Shown: positions 32,440-44,937 of the stretch, one piece after another
Layout of the letters: each line of letters starts with the position of its first letter
How positions within the stretch are numbered: the stretch's first letter is position 1
Assembly: GCA_030998225.1 (NCBI GenBank)
Contig: JAPYXD010000466.1
Location: 620,001 to 684,000, forward strand
DNA from: Diplolepis rosae
Taxonomy: Eukaryota > Arthropoda > Insecta > Hymenoptera > Diplolepididae
DNA length: 64,000 nucleotides
Direction of reading: 5' to 3'
Position numbers and translations under genes: made by a program
Notes under the pieces: model-generated
What the model saw: the letters and a program-made list of their open reading frames with translations, nothing else
The model's database searches: none
Told to the model about the DNA's origin: nothing

Positions 32440-33249
32440 AAAAAAATCTGCGCGCTTCGCGGGCACATTCTCATCCCGCGCTTCGCGCGCAGCTCGCAAG
32501 CTTGAGCGCGCCTAGGGCGCACGATTTGATCGTCGCGCTTCGCGCTCCGATCTTTCTGGACCTCGCGCTTCGCATTCGGTCTTGTGCTCTTCGCATACAT
32601 TTAAGTTTATTTCTTATAATTTAATACTGAAGCTCAAACCAATTTTATAATATTAAAGATGATGTGAATTACTCATTTTCTCAAATTCACTAAATTTCTT
32701 TTTCAGTTTAAGTGAAACAGGAAATTCAATTTACTTAAGGCTCTATCGGCCTTAAGGAACACATTCTCATCATGACACTCGCGCTTCGCGCTCGATTTTC
32801 TGTATACATTTCAGTAACTTTTTAATAAATTACATGATTAAAATAATTTATTTTCTTCCAAATCTCTCAAAAAGAAAAAATAATCGTAGACTTTATTTAA
32901 GGTAGTACGATCACGAAAATTAGACCTCAGGCTAAAATAGATAATTTTGCTTTCAAGAAAAAATTCAAAAATAGGAAACGGTCAAGTTGTAGAGAATCTT
33001 TTTTCTAAAAAAATGAACCATAATTTATTAGAATCGCATCGTTTTCAATAATTTGACTCGAAGCGCTAAGAAAATAAGTTTGGGCAAAAATAAAATTTAT
33101 TAATAACATTATTTTTTTGTGTATCTCACATATTTTGGTGAAAAAAATCGAATTTTTTAATATTAAAAATAAAAACATGAAATATACAGCCTGTCGAGAA
33201 ATTTCTTAATAAGAATGTGTAGAGCTCATGTAGGCAAATAATTTTTCAT
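32440..33249 (+). repeat. Family A repeat, copy 4
   Basis: Has the most complete GC-rich head, with GCTTCGC repeated at about 32456, 32482, 32540 and 32568. The AAGGCTCTATCGGCCTTAAG block and the unoccupied MITE site near 32820 follow. A segment of about 218 bp at 32901-33118 replaces or interrupts the body. The copy stops at about 33249, before the (CAGA)n part. Confidence 0.8.
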
Positions 33250-33409
33250 CAGGAATAATTTATTGAACAAACATGTTCTAGATATATAAAACCAGAATCA
33301 TGTTTAAGAAGATAAAATAGATAAAAAAGATAATAAAGTAAAAAAAAAGTAAAAAAATAATAAAGTAAAAAATATATAATATAAATAATAATTATATCGT
33401 GACATGTTT

Positions 33410-33610
33410 CCGTACATGTTCAATGTTTTATTGACCCACAATAATAATTTTGTAATAGTTAATTTGGCATGGGGTCAGTTTTGATACGGATTTATTTTTT
33501 TAATTAAGTGATAGAACACATAAAAAATACAAAAGGCAAACGTTTCGGCCACAAATGGGGGCCCTCTTCAGTGCCAATTAGCTTAATAGTAACCCTTAAA
33601 TATTTATTAA
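33410..33610 (-). repeat. Family D repeat, copy 1
   Basis: Shares GGGGTCAG, AGGCAAACGTTTC and GCCAATTAG-like text in order with 46830-47000. On the minus strand it holds CACTGAAGAGGGCC and GGCCGAAACGTTTG, a hairpin core like that of family B but with a GGCC/GGCC stem. Confidence 0.65.
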
Positions 33611-34094
33611 CTAAGACATGCAACTTAATAATTATTGTATTTTTTGTTTTTTTCTTTTTTTCTTTGCTTATTGATATTAGAAAAAGATAGAGTAAACATG
33701 CGGAAAGACTTATGGGTAAGCGAGTTCCTAGGTGTGAAGGAACCAGACCGTTCCAAAAACTGTTCCAACGAGTAATCCTCTCCCACAGGAACCGTGAAAA
33801 ATGCGACCGCGGAACGCACTCTCTCAAGGGCACATATATAAACACGATTATTTCACCAAAGAAAGAAACAACACGATGGAGAATATAACGTGGATCCTTG
33901 GTAAAGCACGCACAGCAAACCACACACATTCACGAGCACCAGAAGTAAAGGACACTGAAGTTAAAACAATAAGAACGATGTAATTGGTACGGAAAAATGT
34001 TTATTTTGTATTTTCTCCGAAGCCGCAGAGATGACAGACGAAAGTAAGTCCACCACTCTGCCACATGGCAAAATAAATAATAATAATACTAGAT

Positions 34095-34850
34095 TTTACA
34101 ATTAAGAGTTTCTCCGTGCAATTGTTAATGAAAATAATGCGGCTGCTATCTTAGCTTTTGCTGCACTAAATCCACATGCGAGCAGCAGGCAAATGGAAAA
34201 AAAGAGTGGAATCAGTCAGCGATCTGTATTAAGAATCTTACATCAACACAAGTTCCATCCGTATCGTATGTCATTACATCAGGATTTGTACGGCAATGAT
34301 TTTCTAAAACGCGTTAATTTCTGTAAATGGATTCGTAGAAAAATGCGCACAGATGTCTCATTTTTGAGTCATGTGCTTTTTTCTGGTGAAGTTAACTTCG
34401 CAAATACGTGAAATGTGAATAGGCATAAAATGCATTACTGGGCAAATAAGAATCCTCGATGGATGAGAACTGTACCATTTCAACATCCGTGGTCCGTTAA
34501 TTGTTGGTGCGGCATTGTCGGCGATCACGTCATTGGTCCATACATATTTTTTTGAAGGTCGCCTGACTGGGCAAGTTTACGTAAACTTTCTGCAAAACGA
34601 ACTGCCTCGATTAATGAAAGACGTGCCCTTGCATTTTCGCATGAACATGTGGATGCAACACGACGGTGCACCACCCGATTATGCTCTGTTTTCAAGACAA
34701 ATGATGAATGAGATTTTTGACGAAAAGTGTATAGGACGAGGCGGCCACGTAGCTTGGACAGATCGTTCGCCAGATCTAACATCACTAGATTACTTTTTAT
34801 GGGGTTTTGTTGAAGAACGCGTAGTGGCGGTAGCACCTACCACGTGATGA
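34095..34850 (+). pseudogene. DDE transposase pseudogene (Tc1/mariner-like)
   Basis: Coding text starts near 34100 with AAILAFAALNPHASSRQMEK, then SGISQRSVLRILHQHKFHPY, the paired HTH linker. SFLSHVLFSGEVNF follows; relatives have FSDE there, so the first catalytic Asp is Gly in this copy. A stop follows at 34409-34411. The frame goes on with MHYWANKNPRW and PWSVNCWCGIVGDHVIGPY. A one-base change in a T-run near 34548 then shifts it to EGRLTGQVYVNFLQNEL, MQHDGAPPDYALF and DRSPDLTSLDYFLWG, the last catalytic region. It belongs to the same broad family as 13540-13912 but is a different sequence. It is inactive. Confidence 0.9.
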
Positions 34851-34859
34851 TGCTTCTGG

Positions 34860-36009
34860 AGTGGAAGCGAAACGTTGGCAAACATTTTTAAAGGTCTGAA
34901 AATAAATGTCCGAATTGTACCCGTTTTCTTCTTCATAATTATCAACACTTGGACGTTAAACACACCTAAATTATATATATTTTTGAATAATAACTACTTT
35001 AGAAGCAGCTGGTTGTGAAACATCAAGCTGTGCACACCTATAGACGATTCAGTGTAAGTTCCAAAAAAATTTGTTTGTCTGCATTCAAATCGTACTCGAA
35101 ACTTTAAACGCGTTTTTCTCGAAACCATGTTTTCAAAGTCGGTGATCACTATAACTTGAGAACGGCTTGACCGAAAAGTTTGAAATTTTTCTCGCTTATT
35201 TTATATATGATTGTCCTTCAGATGGACAAAGGATTCTTTTTTTGTACCATTATTTTTTTTTTATAGCCGAAAATGTGAGTGAAATTTTGGTCGAATAAAC
35301 AACTTTGAATTTCAACATCTGCCATTTTTCGAAAAATCAAAATTTTTCAAATCCCTTCGCCCATCTGGAGCACTATGTCATTAACTAATAATCACTTTTA
35401 TTTTTTTCATTTCAGATGATCCAGTGACGAGCTGCAGTGATCACGGCAAAACCCTTCTTTTTTTTGGACCCCTCGCAAATTTGCTATATCCCACGGAAAA
35501 CATTTGTTATTAATTATTCTAATGTGCGGCCAAAAAAAAATCCTAAATAATTACTATTTTTGGTCTTAGAAAATCTATCTTATTTATCCGATAATCTTCT
35601 TTCGCTCTCACTGCTTTCAGTGGTCATGTCCTCAATTGCTTCAAGAAGATCTTTTCTGCGTTGATTAGCATAGAGAGGGGCGGACCCTTCCCCTAGTCTA
35701 GAGAAATCAACCTCTGCGCCTTTTCACTTCTCATATTGCCCAAATATTCCCGCTTTATTACGATTATATCTTTTGCGATCCACATACTATCATTACTCTC
35801 TAGAATAGGTGGACGATGCAAATCTCATCTTCTTTAATGCGACAATTGCGGCTCTTAATCCGAGTCTTATTAGAACCTGGTGAAATTCGTCAAGTAGACG
35901 GACGTTTATGGCCGGGTTCACAACAAAGCAGCTATACACAGTTGGACATTTCTGCGGTAATTTTATAAAAAATATGTGGACAATTTTATTAATTTGTATT
36001 TAAAAAAAA
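34860..36009. other. AT-rich sequence without recognised gene
   Basis: The 35050-35480 stretch has text such as AACGCGTTTTTCTCGAAACC and long T-runs that look repeat-derived, but there is no second copy in the window. Nothing was recognised in 35480-36009. Confidence 0.3.
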
Positions 36010-36250
36010 ATTAAGATATCGAGTTGAAACTTTAAGTAATTAAGTAAAAAGCAGTAAAGAACATTTATCTGGTCCTAAATTTTTATAATAATAAATATTT
36101 ATGACCAGGCAAGCCTATCTTAGCGTTTTTTACTTAATTTTACAAATATTCAACTCGGTATCTCATTTTTCATGGAAAGAGGGTTGTTACAAAAACTCAA
36201 TTTCCGGTAAGGGCAGGAATCTAGTCATGTGGTCTGGTTTGTCCATCGCC
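36010..36250. repeat. Family C repeat, copy 1 (foldback end)
   Basis: The arms around 36015-36088 and 36101-36175 are complementary: ATCGAGTTGAAACTTTAAGT against TTCAACTCGGTATCTC and TTTTTACTTAATTT. The right arm and the following GGTAAGG...TAGTTATGTGGTCT-type text recur at 61437-61595. Confidence 0.6.
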
Positions 36251-38244
36251 TTAAATAAATTACTATTTAATTGTATAAAATCACATTTTGCCTGTTCTAA
36301 TCCTAAAAATTTTAGCGCGAACAGGCCGCATTGAATTTTATTAGTATCGTTAGTTAGAACTAGGTTAGCTAGTCTAGCATAACTAGGTATACCCAAACTA
36401 CAAAAGAAGTTTCACATTTTCCATGTCTATTTCTTTATTTAGCAACTGATTATTATGGTTGGCAAGCTACGATTTCATGATTGTCTATTCAGTGCTCGAT
36501 TAAAGTGCAGAAAATCTAGTTAGTGCAGCGCCCGTCTAATTTCTATTTATTTTTTCTTTTTGCTTTTGAGTAAAAAAAAGAAGAGAAAAGAAGTCGTTTC
36601 ATATGATTGGAAAGCCATTGATGAAAAGCTTGAAGCATAAGAGGTAGAAATAGATGGGAAGTAGAAAGGTATGGAGGATGAGGGCCATGGGGGGTTGAAT
36701 GAAGCGTCAGTACAGTCCGTAGTCTCTTCTCAAGGGAGCAGCAATTTATAAATAATTGATCTGAGTCCGGTAAAAAATGAATTACGCGTCCCTGTACAAT
36801 ACAAGGAGTTGCTTTACACAGTGAAACGAGGAGGGTACCCGTGAGACTGGCAAGCCTGAACACCAAGAAGCCACGTCCTACAGGCGTAACATAAGCCGCA
36901 TCAATTTTGCAATTGGAGAATTTTATGTCGTGCGCTCTCTCTATATATTATGAATGAACGGTTGCCGTTCTGGCATATAAAACTGGCAGTGTCCCGTGTC
37001 GTTGACTCTAAAACCAGAAATAAGAATAAAAGAAAAATACAAGACTTGCAACTGCCGGTTTCCTCGTTTTCGAAATTAACCATAGACTTAACATATATTT
37101 TACTATAAGCCGGAAATATATTTTTATTTCTTTATCTGTCTGGGTTCGAAACAATTTTAAAAGTTTCGGACTTTCAAACTAAATTGAATTAATCAATTAT
37201 TTTTCTTTAAATCTGCATCTGTAAGAATGTTTCGTAAATGCCTAAACCATCCCCAACTCGTGAAAAGTTTTATAAACTTGACTGAACTTCTTTTTTTTTA
37301 TGTAGACACAAAATAGTTGATAAACTTTCCACCAAATTCAAGTCCCAGGAATATAAAATTTACATTTAAATTATTATTATTTTTATTTATTTGATAAATG
37401 CTTATTACAATTGTTCATGGAAAAAAAGGGAACTCGTTTTTTAAATTTTTATTCCCATTCATTATGTTTAGTCGCAATTAAAGGTAAAGATGTATTTTTA
37501 TTATTTAGCCGTGCCTAGAAAACTATCTAGGATATTATCATTTAATTTATAAATTTACAAGTTTGAAACTAGTCACCTCACATACTACGTTCAGTTTATT
37601 GTATGTAAGAATAGTCTAGCTAAATTCAAAAGGTTTAAGCTCTTTATGGTTATACAGCGGGAAAAACTCAAGGTACTCAAATTAAGAAGATGTCTCCAAC
37701 CCGTAATTAAGATTGTAAGCAATGGTTCATGACACCCCCAAGCAGATTTCCAAAAATTCTAGGGCAGAATTTTAAAAAATATTCCATAGGATTTTAAAGA
37801 GTTTTAGTAAATTCCAATGATTAAGAATCTAGAAGTTTTTGAATTATCATTAAATGAATTACGAAAATTAGAAAAATTGGATATTTTGTGGAGTTTTAAA
37901 GGATTTAATCTCGGATATTTAAAGGATTTCAAGAAATCAGAAACTTTAAACAGAATTTTAAAGATTTAAGATTTTGAGAGATTTTAGAACATTTAAAAGG
38001 AATTAAAGAGTCCTTCGAAGGATTCCAAGTATTGTTGATAGATTTTATAGAAAAAATTCTAAATTTTCAAATATTTTCTTGGAACAGAATTCTTTTTTTC
38101 AATTGATGAAAGGCAAGAAGGAGACTAGTTTTCGAAATAAGTGATGAAATTAAAAACAAGTAACCACTCCACAACGCAAATATACGCAAGTTACGCACAA
38201 CACTTGCCCAAATTCTGAATTTCTACATAAAACTACAAGGAGTA
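36251..38244. other. Mostly unique AT-rich region
   Basis: Short frames at 36543-36866 and 36901-37083 show no recognised domain. About 37780-38060 is purine-rich and built on loose repeats of AGGATTTTAAAG or AATTTTAAAGA. Nothing else is supported. Confidence 0.35.
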
Positions 38245-39528
38245 GGGGAGAAGCGGCGAAATTGGCGCGTCGTCTAAATTGGCGCACCCTATTTTTCAGA
38301 AAATGATAACATAACAAAAAATAAAAATAGTTCTATCGTGTGCATTCTTGTATGATATGTATTTGATGGAAAACATTATAAAAATCTAATTGCTTAATAC
38401 AGTTTTATTTCGATTAATCGTTTTTTGGCATAATGGTTATGTTCGAAGCCATTGAGTTAAATCGTTAAATAATAGTAATTCAAGGTGAATTAGATTAATG
38501 CAACGATTTTATAATCTTTGATATTTAATCTTAGATAGAATATTTGTATGAAAAAATAAGCATTTTACGTAAAAAGTATTTAATTAATGAACGATACACT
38601 TGCGGCAAAATTGGCGCATACGAGATTCAAATCAGAGGCGAAGTTGGCACACGTGTTGTGTTTCTGGAAACCGGTGACTGAAGTCAAGTGCTCGGATGTT
38701 TATGATTGAAAATATAAAGAAGATAGTAAGTACACAATTATTAATATATAGATATATACATTTGAATGTTGCTGGACTTTTCTGCTAATCTTTTTCTTAA
38801 GATTTTTTGTGACATGGGAGGTAATGTGGTTCGCAAAACTGATGTAACGGCTTTGTAAGGTTATATTCATTTGAACAATCAGTGGTTAAATTTTTTTTTA
38901 AGTTTGAGGTATTAAGGCATTTTAAAAGCGATTTTTAATAATTAATTTGCAGTCTGACAGTGTTTTGAAAGTTTTCTCGATTTTAAGATGTGAAAGCAAT
39001 GTAAGTAAAAAATTTGTATTTTTGATTGATTGTTTCTATTATTTATAAGTCTTCTAAAGTTAATAATTGTATATACTTCTGATTACAAATTCAAATAATT
39101 CTCTATAAAAATGATTTCAATTTGAATATTCACTTAAATATCCACAATTGCCAGTATTTTATTGTACAAATATAAAATATATTTTAACTTTGGCTGGTTT
39201 ATGTGAATAAAGGTATAAAAACCTTCACATATCTTGATATACTATCTCAAATTTAGTTTCAAATTATAACTACCTCTTTTCATCAACCTTTGCTACTGAA
39301 ATGTAATTATAAATCTATGAAAATATAACTAATAAGTGGCAAGAGAAGTTTATAATATTAGTGCGTCAATTTACCCTTCTTTAATAATTTTCAATGCAAT
39401 CTTTATCCATTGGAACGTATAGAAAAGATATCCAGCTATTAAATAAATATTTTTTCATAATTTTTAGTCATACTTTCTTTTTAAACTCGCACTTTCTATT
39501 AGGTGCGCCAATTTCGCCGCTTCTCCTC
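38245..39528. mobile_element. TA-flanked TIR element with subterminal repeats
   Basis: The TIRs GGGGAGAAGCGGCGAAATTG and the complement at 39501-39528 are both followed by TA. The core AAATTGGCGCA recurs internally near 38276, 38609 and 38640. The interior is AT-rich and non-coding. The layout parallels the pipsqueak-HTH element at 9404, which suggests a pogo-like non-autonomous element. Confidence 0.8.
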
Positions 39529-39634
39529 TATTGTGCAAAAATGCGTTGTGAAGTAGTACTTAATAAAATCGTAGGAATTTCCTGAATAAAAATCATTAAT
39601 TATCAAATTCGTCGAGTTCGCCATCTACTAAATG

Positions 39635-40105
39635 TAGGGTGACCATCCGTCCGTATTTCCCCGGACATGTCCTCATTTTAGGGCTTGTGTGAGTTCTCCT
39701 ACAAGATTTTCGGCTTTGTCCGGGTTTTGTCCAGATTTTCCAAATGATAAATTTTTATTCTTTTATCAACTTTTGGATCTTTTTTTGTACAAAATTTTAT
39801 CATTTAATGCCATCTAATCACTTCTTCGTCAATTGGCAAGCCTCAACAACTCAAAAATAATCTTTAAACTCAATAGATTATTAATTGAAATGCATCAGGG
39901 TTCAAAAATGAAAATATAAAATGTTAAGCGTTGATAACATTTAATAAAATAGTCACTTTTCTGTCCTACTTTGTCCTCTTTTTAAAACTTTTCTGTCCTA
40001 CTTTGTCCTCTTTTCCAAACTTTTCTGTCCTACTTTGTCCTCCTTTTTGAATTAATTTTTGTCCTACTTTGTCCTCATTTTTCAAACCTTTTTGTCCTAC
40101 TTTTC
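39635..40105. repeat. hAT-like end followed by a TGTCC-rich tandem repeat
   Basis: TAGGGTGACCATCCGTCCGT at 39635 resembles a hAT-type terminus. About four to five units of roughly 35 bp at 39960-40105 each contain TTTCTGTCCTACTTTGTCCT or a close variant. No complementary right end was found. Confidence 0.55.
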
Positions 40106-41299
40106 CGCTGTATTTCAGACCAAATTTTATCGGCAACCGCGGATTCTTCTAATTAATAGTTTTGGCGCAGGAGAAGCTGGTATCAATTTTTTGCAGTTTT
40201 TCTGCATATTTGTTTTCTTATTCTTAAAACTTCTAGGATCTCTGCTTTGAATTGTACCTTGCTAAACGGGCCTTTAATTTAATAATTATCCACATATTGT
40301 ATATTTATAAAACAGCAATAGTTTCGATCCTCTTTTGGGAAAATAAAAATATTGTAACTTGTCTCAATTAATGGAAACATATGCATCTTATTTGCATGAA
40401 ATTTCAGGTTTATCGTAAAACCTACAATTTGAGGCTTCCGTATAATAGAGTAGTAGTAGCAAGAACGTATTTAGCAGCAGGTTTGTTTTTCACAAGAATG
40501 ATAACATACAGTGAGTAGATATTAGGGCGTCAAGTCCTTGTGTTTAAAATGTCTTTTTTTTACGACTTTAAGCTGGAATAAAGTGAAGTAATCAGGAGTT
40601 AGGTGCCCGTCGCGTAAGAACTCGTAATTGGATAGTGGATATGCTCGGCACATACCGATCTCCTGTCCTCGGAATCCGTGGCACACTGCCGTGTTCAGAA
40701 CTTTACAAACTCACCGCATTATGCGTTGTACATGTTTGTCTTTGACAGCAAATACACGATTTCCTGTATTAGGAGAATTTCCATTGCGTTATCTCAACCA
40801 GACTAATATTCAAAGCATTTTAATCAATCATGGTCCATTCTAAACGCATGCAAATTGTCAGTTTCTAGTTATGCAACCCCACTTATGATCTCGACTAATC
40901 GGCTTTCAAGAAATTGCTTTTCAGACATTTCGATCTAATTAGAGATTTTGATTTTTTTAACTAATATCTTGGACGTCTTTCAAGATAAGTGAATATCGAA
41001 AGTGTCCTTTCAAATTATAATGATTAGTTGCTTTATGAATAAAATATCTATCCTATCGCTCGAGGTTCTTTTGGCGTTTTCAAAAGAATTTGATGTCAGG
41101 AAAAATCTCCTCGAATCGAAGTTCACTTGATACGTAACAAAGCTTTGATTTTTGTGATTAAACCATAGAAAGAAACAAGGATGCGATGTATCAATAATAA
41201 TTTTGATTTTCTATCTAGAAGTTTTCCCCCTAACTTGAGTTCCAAGATTCCCGTACAGAATATGCCAAATTTGGTATCCAATTCCCGTGTAGAAATTTC
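40106..41299. other. Unique sequence, no recognised gene
   Basis: A 71-codon frame at 40628-40843 lies in a GC-richer patch but has no recognised motif. Nothing else was seen. Confidence 0.3.
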
Positions 41300-41622
41300 C
41301 CTATCTTTCCTTATTTCAAGTTGAGTTGTAGTGGGGCCCGGACATAGAAAAAACTGGTAGGGGTATACTGTTAGCACCCAATTAGTATTTCTAGGCCAGA
41401 AAAAACTGATAAGGGCCTTGTCAGGTGCCAGTGAGGACTTCCTTGTTTATCTTAAGTATGGAAAATCTATTTGTATCTGGCGGGGCCCCGACTAAAGAAT
41501 CTCTACTTGTAATATCTGTGGTTAAGGTTAGTTCCATTAGATACAACAAAACCTTTATTGTTTATTCCCATTAAAATTTGATCATAGCTCAGAAAAATGG
41601 AGATTTTCTGAACACGGTCTTA

Positions 41623-41842
41623 CTCTCTAAATTTTAATCAGTCAAAATCGACTGATTATCAGTTAAATTTGACTGATTCAAATAGCTAAAAAGAGTTTAC
41701 TGTAAATCATTCAAATTTCACTCATTATATCAGTGAAAATTGACTGATTTGACAGTGAAAAATATTTTTTCACTGATGAATCAGTGAAAAGGCAAATCGC
41801 TGATTCAATCAGTGAAAATTTGACTGATTCAGATCTAGAGAG
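41623..41842. mobile_element. MITE with CAGTCAAA repeats
   Basis: The ends CTCTCTAAATTTTAATCAGT and the complement of ACTGATTCAGATCTAGAGAG are flanked by TA. The family E palindrome at 16.9 kb shows the unoccupied site (GGTCTTGGATAAG). The interior repeats ACTGATT and CAGTGAAAA many times. Related ends lie at 62150 and 62940-63010. Confidence 0.88.
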
Positions 41843-42287
41843 TAGATAAGATCGTTATTTAAGAGGAATCAAGCACTTTTAAGAAAACTTTTTTATAATT
41901 TTGACTCGAATTCGCATGTAATCATAATAATTATATCCGAGAACGTGTGTATATCTGTTTGTGTCGAGGTAGTAACAATAACTAAACATGGTCAATTAAC
42001 ATGGAGTGAATAGTAAAATCAATTAAAGCTTCTAAAATGTATATAATTCTCTTTATTATGTAATGTTCTTTAATTCAAGAATTTGATCTGTTTCTTTCAA
42101 AAATATTTTATTTTATATAAAATCGATTTAATAATTAAAAAACTTAAGAATTTTAATCAGAATCATAAATTGGCATAAAATATAAAAATTCCAGATTACA
42201 CGGGGCCCAAACACTTTTTACACGGCCCTGCAGTAGTTGCAGGTAATGAGCGCTATTTTCTTTCTTGTATTCTAAGCGTGCGCAGCC

Positions 42288-42360
42288 GAGAGGCTTAGTC
42301 GTTAGGTTAGTAATGCGTTAATTATAAGTAGAGAGGGTTCGAATCTGCAGCGTTAAGAAT
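42288..42360 (+). ncRNA. tRNA-like module, second copy
   Basis: Nearly identical to 17632-17706: GCCGAGAGGCTTAGTCG, then GAGGGTTCGAATCTGCAGCG. It lies within the single-arm family E copy. The B-box carries a change that would weaken pol III use. Confidence 0.45.
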
Positions 42361-42785
42361 AATTTTTAATACTGCTTAAATGAGCGTTATTGTGTAGTGT
42401 AAGAGGGGGTGTGCGTTTGTAGGTATGTGTGTATATAAAAATAGTAAGTTAGTGTCTACTTGAAAGTAAATAAAGTTTTGAAATGTACTAAGAATTTTCA
42501 TCGATTCAACTACTGCTCTTATTTGATTTACCTATGTTCCTGCAGTTCACTTAACTTCAAAAATGACACTTGGGGCTTTTACGAGTTACGGAAAGTAAGT
42601 TAAAAAGTAGTAAAACCTACTAAGATTTTTTTTTTGGTGTACGTGTAACTAAAAGTACTGTCAATTTACTCAGAAAAAATTTCCCTAGCTTGAAGACAGA
42701 GTTTTTACTGTGAAAACAGTAAACTTATCCTTCCAAGCGAATATCCCTCCGTTGCCGTTAAAAACGGTAAATATTAGAGTCACAA

Positions 42786-43063
42786 TTTCTCTAAAAGCAT
42801 GAAACTTAGTGATTTTTTAGCATGAAGGGATTCATGCTTAAAATTTATGAATTTTTCACCAAGATAACAAGAACGAAACCTGCTAGAAAAGCATGACCAG
42901 TGTTCTTGCTATTATTGTCAGATTTTGTTCTCCGTCTATAATTAACTCTAAAAGGTACATTTATATAAGCTAGATATATATACTACCTATATTTTAATAA
43001 ATATTTTTTAACAAAACAAAAATATGTTTTAAAAAATAAGAATATAATAGACACGGCCTTATA
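42786..43063. repeat. AT-rich spacer with a small hairpin
   Basis: AGCATGAA and TTCATGCT units around 42800-42845 form a short palindromic cluster with GCATGA repeated three times up to 42895. No element boundary can be drawn. Confidence 0.35.
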
Positions 43064-43744
43064 CACGGAAAAAATTTGTCGCTTAAAATTTAACGGACTA
43101 TTCGAAGAGTCCTGGACAGAAAGTAAAATCGGAGAAAGTCTTGTAAGGTTTCAATGACTTTTAGGAAATAGTAGAAAAAGTCGAATAACTTTTAAAAAAC
43201 AAGGTCGAAGATAAAAAGTCGCGTATTTATTATTATAAATGTATTTTAAACACAAACTGATCTTTTCTAAGAAGTAATGAAAAGTTTCATAATCTTTGGA
43301 TTCATTTGTCATAGATTTTAAAAGACCATCGAATAATTTGAAATTAAAGTAATTCAAACAAATATTATAAATTGTATTCTAAAGTCCATCAGATTTTATA
43401 TGCTGTCTTCTAAAATTTTCTCGATAGTCGCAAAAAGCGATGCGCAGAAACGTAATTCGTAGCATCGCGCAGCAGACAATGCGGCTCGGCTTTTTGTTTT
43501 TGTAATAATTTTGGTTAGATTTTGCAAATTACGTATTTTTTGGTTTCGTTTGAATCTGGATTAAAGCGTACATTGAAGAATTAGTTTTTATAATTTTTAT
43601 AATATTTTAAAAAATTCTATTATTATTATTATTCGATATATGTGTAAATTGGCTTTAGGGTCCAGAAATGATGAAAACTCAGTTCTTACATTCTTTCAAA
43701 CGTTTCGACTCAGGTTGGAGTCCTCATCAGTGAGAATTTATTTC

Positions 43745-44650
43745 TATAAAAAAATACAAAGGAGGAATCTTAAGAATTGACCGTGTGACGGATAAACATT
43801 GTAGTAAAAAAGTGATATAAGAATCGCAGGTGTGAAAATAAAATTGGACTAAGTAACTGAATTTGCAACACAGTAAACTGTAACAAAATTGTGCAAAAAA
43901 AAAATTTTTTTCGTAAAATTGCTAAAAAGAACCTTGAAGAGACATTGTGATACAATGATATAAATGAATTGTGCATGTGAACCTATAAAATTGGTCTAAA
44001 CTGAATTGTAATGAACTGTACAGAAAAAAATATTTCTATAAGAATACAAATGAAGAAACTTGAACAATTTGAAACTGTGACCGATGAAAAATATGTTAAG
44101 AATAATTTAAAAGGATTGCAAGTTTGAAATTGAAAAAAATTGGTCTAAATAACTAAATTTGCTAAAAAGTAAAGGCGTAAAGCCTTAATTTGAAAGAAAT
44201 ACTAACAAGAGAGGCTTAAAGTAACACGTGTGACAGATAACAATTTTGGCTAACCGATATGAATGAAATTGTACAAGTGAAACCATAAATGGTATAAACC
44301 AAATGTTAAAAATGTAAAATGGAAAAAAATGTAAAAAATGTAAAAAACTTGTACAGAAAAATTTCTTGTAAAAAGACAGAGGAAGAAACTTAAAATCTTG
44401 AATGTGTGACCGATGAACATACTGTTAAAAAATGATGTAAAAAAATTCAAAGTTTGACACTATAAAATTGGGCTAAATAACTAAATTTTCGATACAGTAA
44501 AACTGTAACAAAAACTGTACAAAAAATTTCCCTGTGAAATTACTAAAGAGAACCTAAAAGAATAGCACTTGTGGCGGATAACATTGTAATAAAATTATAC
44601 GAATGAATTATATATGTGAACTATAAAATGGGTCTAAACTAAATGTAAAT
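43745..44650 (-). repeat. Tandem repeat array, about 155-170 bp per unit
   Basis: About six degenerate units are marked by GTGTGAC(C/G)GATAAACAT-like strings near 43780, 44071, 44226, 44403 and 44568. Linked AAATTGG(T/A)CTAAA and AACTGTACA text recurs in each unit. Confidence 0.7.
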
Positions 44651-44937
44651 GAAATTATTACTATATTACTATATTACTATTACTATGCTATTGCTATACT
44701 ATTAGTATTATAGTTATTTTTTTACATTAACAAAGTTTTAACGAGTATTGAAATATGAAAAGAATTGTTTAAGTTGAAAATCTTCGAAAATGTAAGGCAT
44801 TTTTAAAATTTTGTTAATTGCACATTTTTCAGAATAAAGTGTATTATGTCAAATTTGAAATTTATCTATTATTTTAGTTTTGCCTTCAAACTCTGAATGT
44901 GATCCAAATATTTGACACAAGTCTCCACGAGATGTAT

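Larger units (their letters stand above)
41300..42785 (+). mobile_element. Family E copy, single arm
   Basis: Matches the left arm of the 16600-19430 palindrome from GTAGTGGGGCCCGG, through GGCGGGGCCCCGACTAAAG, to the inner TATCCCTCCGTTGCCG. It includes the 640-bp segment with the tRNA-like module. It lacks the part corresponding to 17125-17394, apparently by deletion between short CTTC-type repeats. It has no right arm. A MITE is inserted at 41623. Confidence 0.85.

Noticed and set aside
33504..33929. A 141-codon minus-strand frame
   Set aside because: It overlaps family D repeat DNA and a Lys-rich low-complexity stretch, with no domain or splice support.
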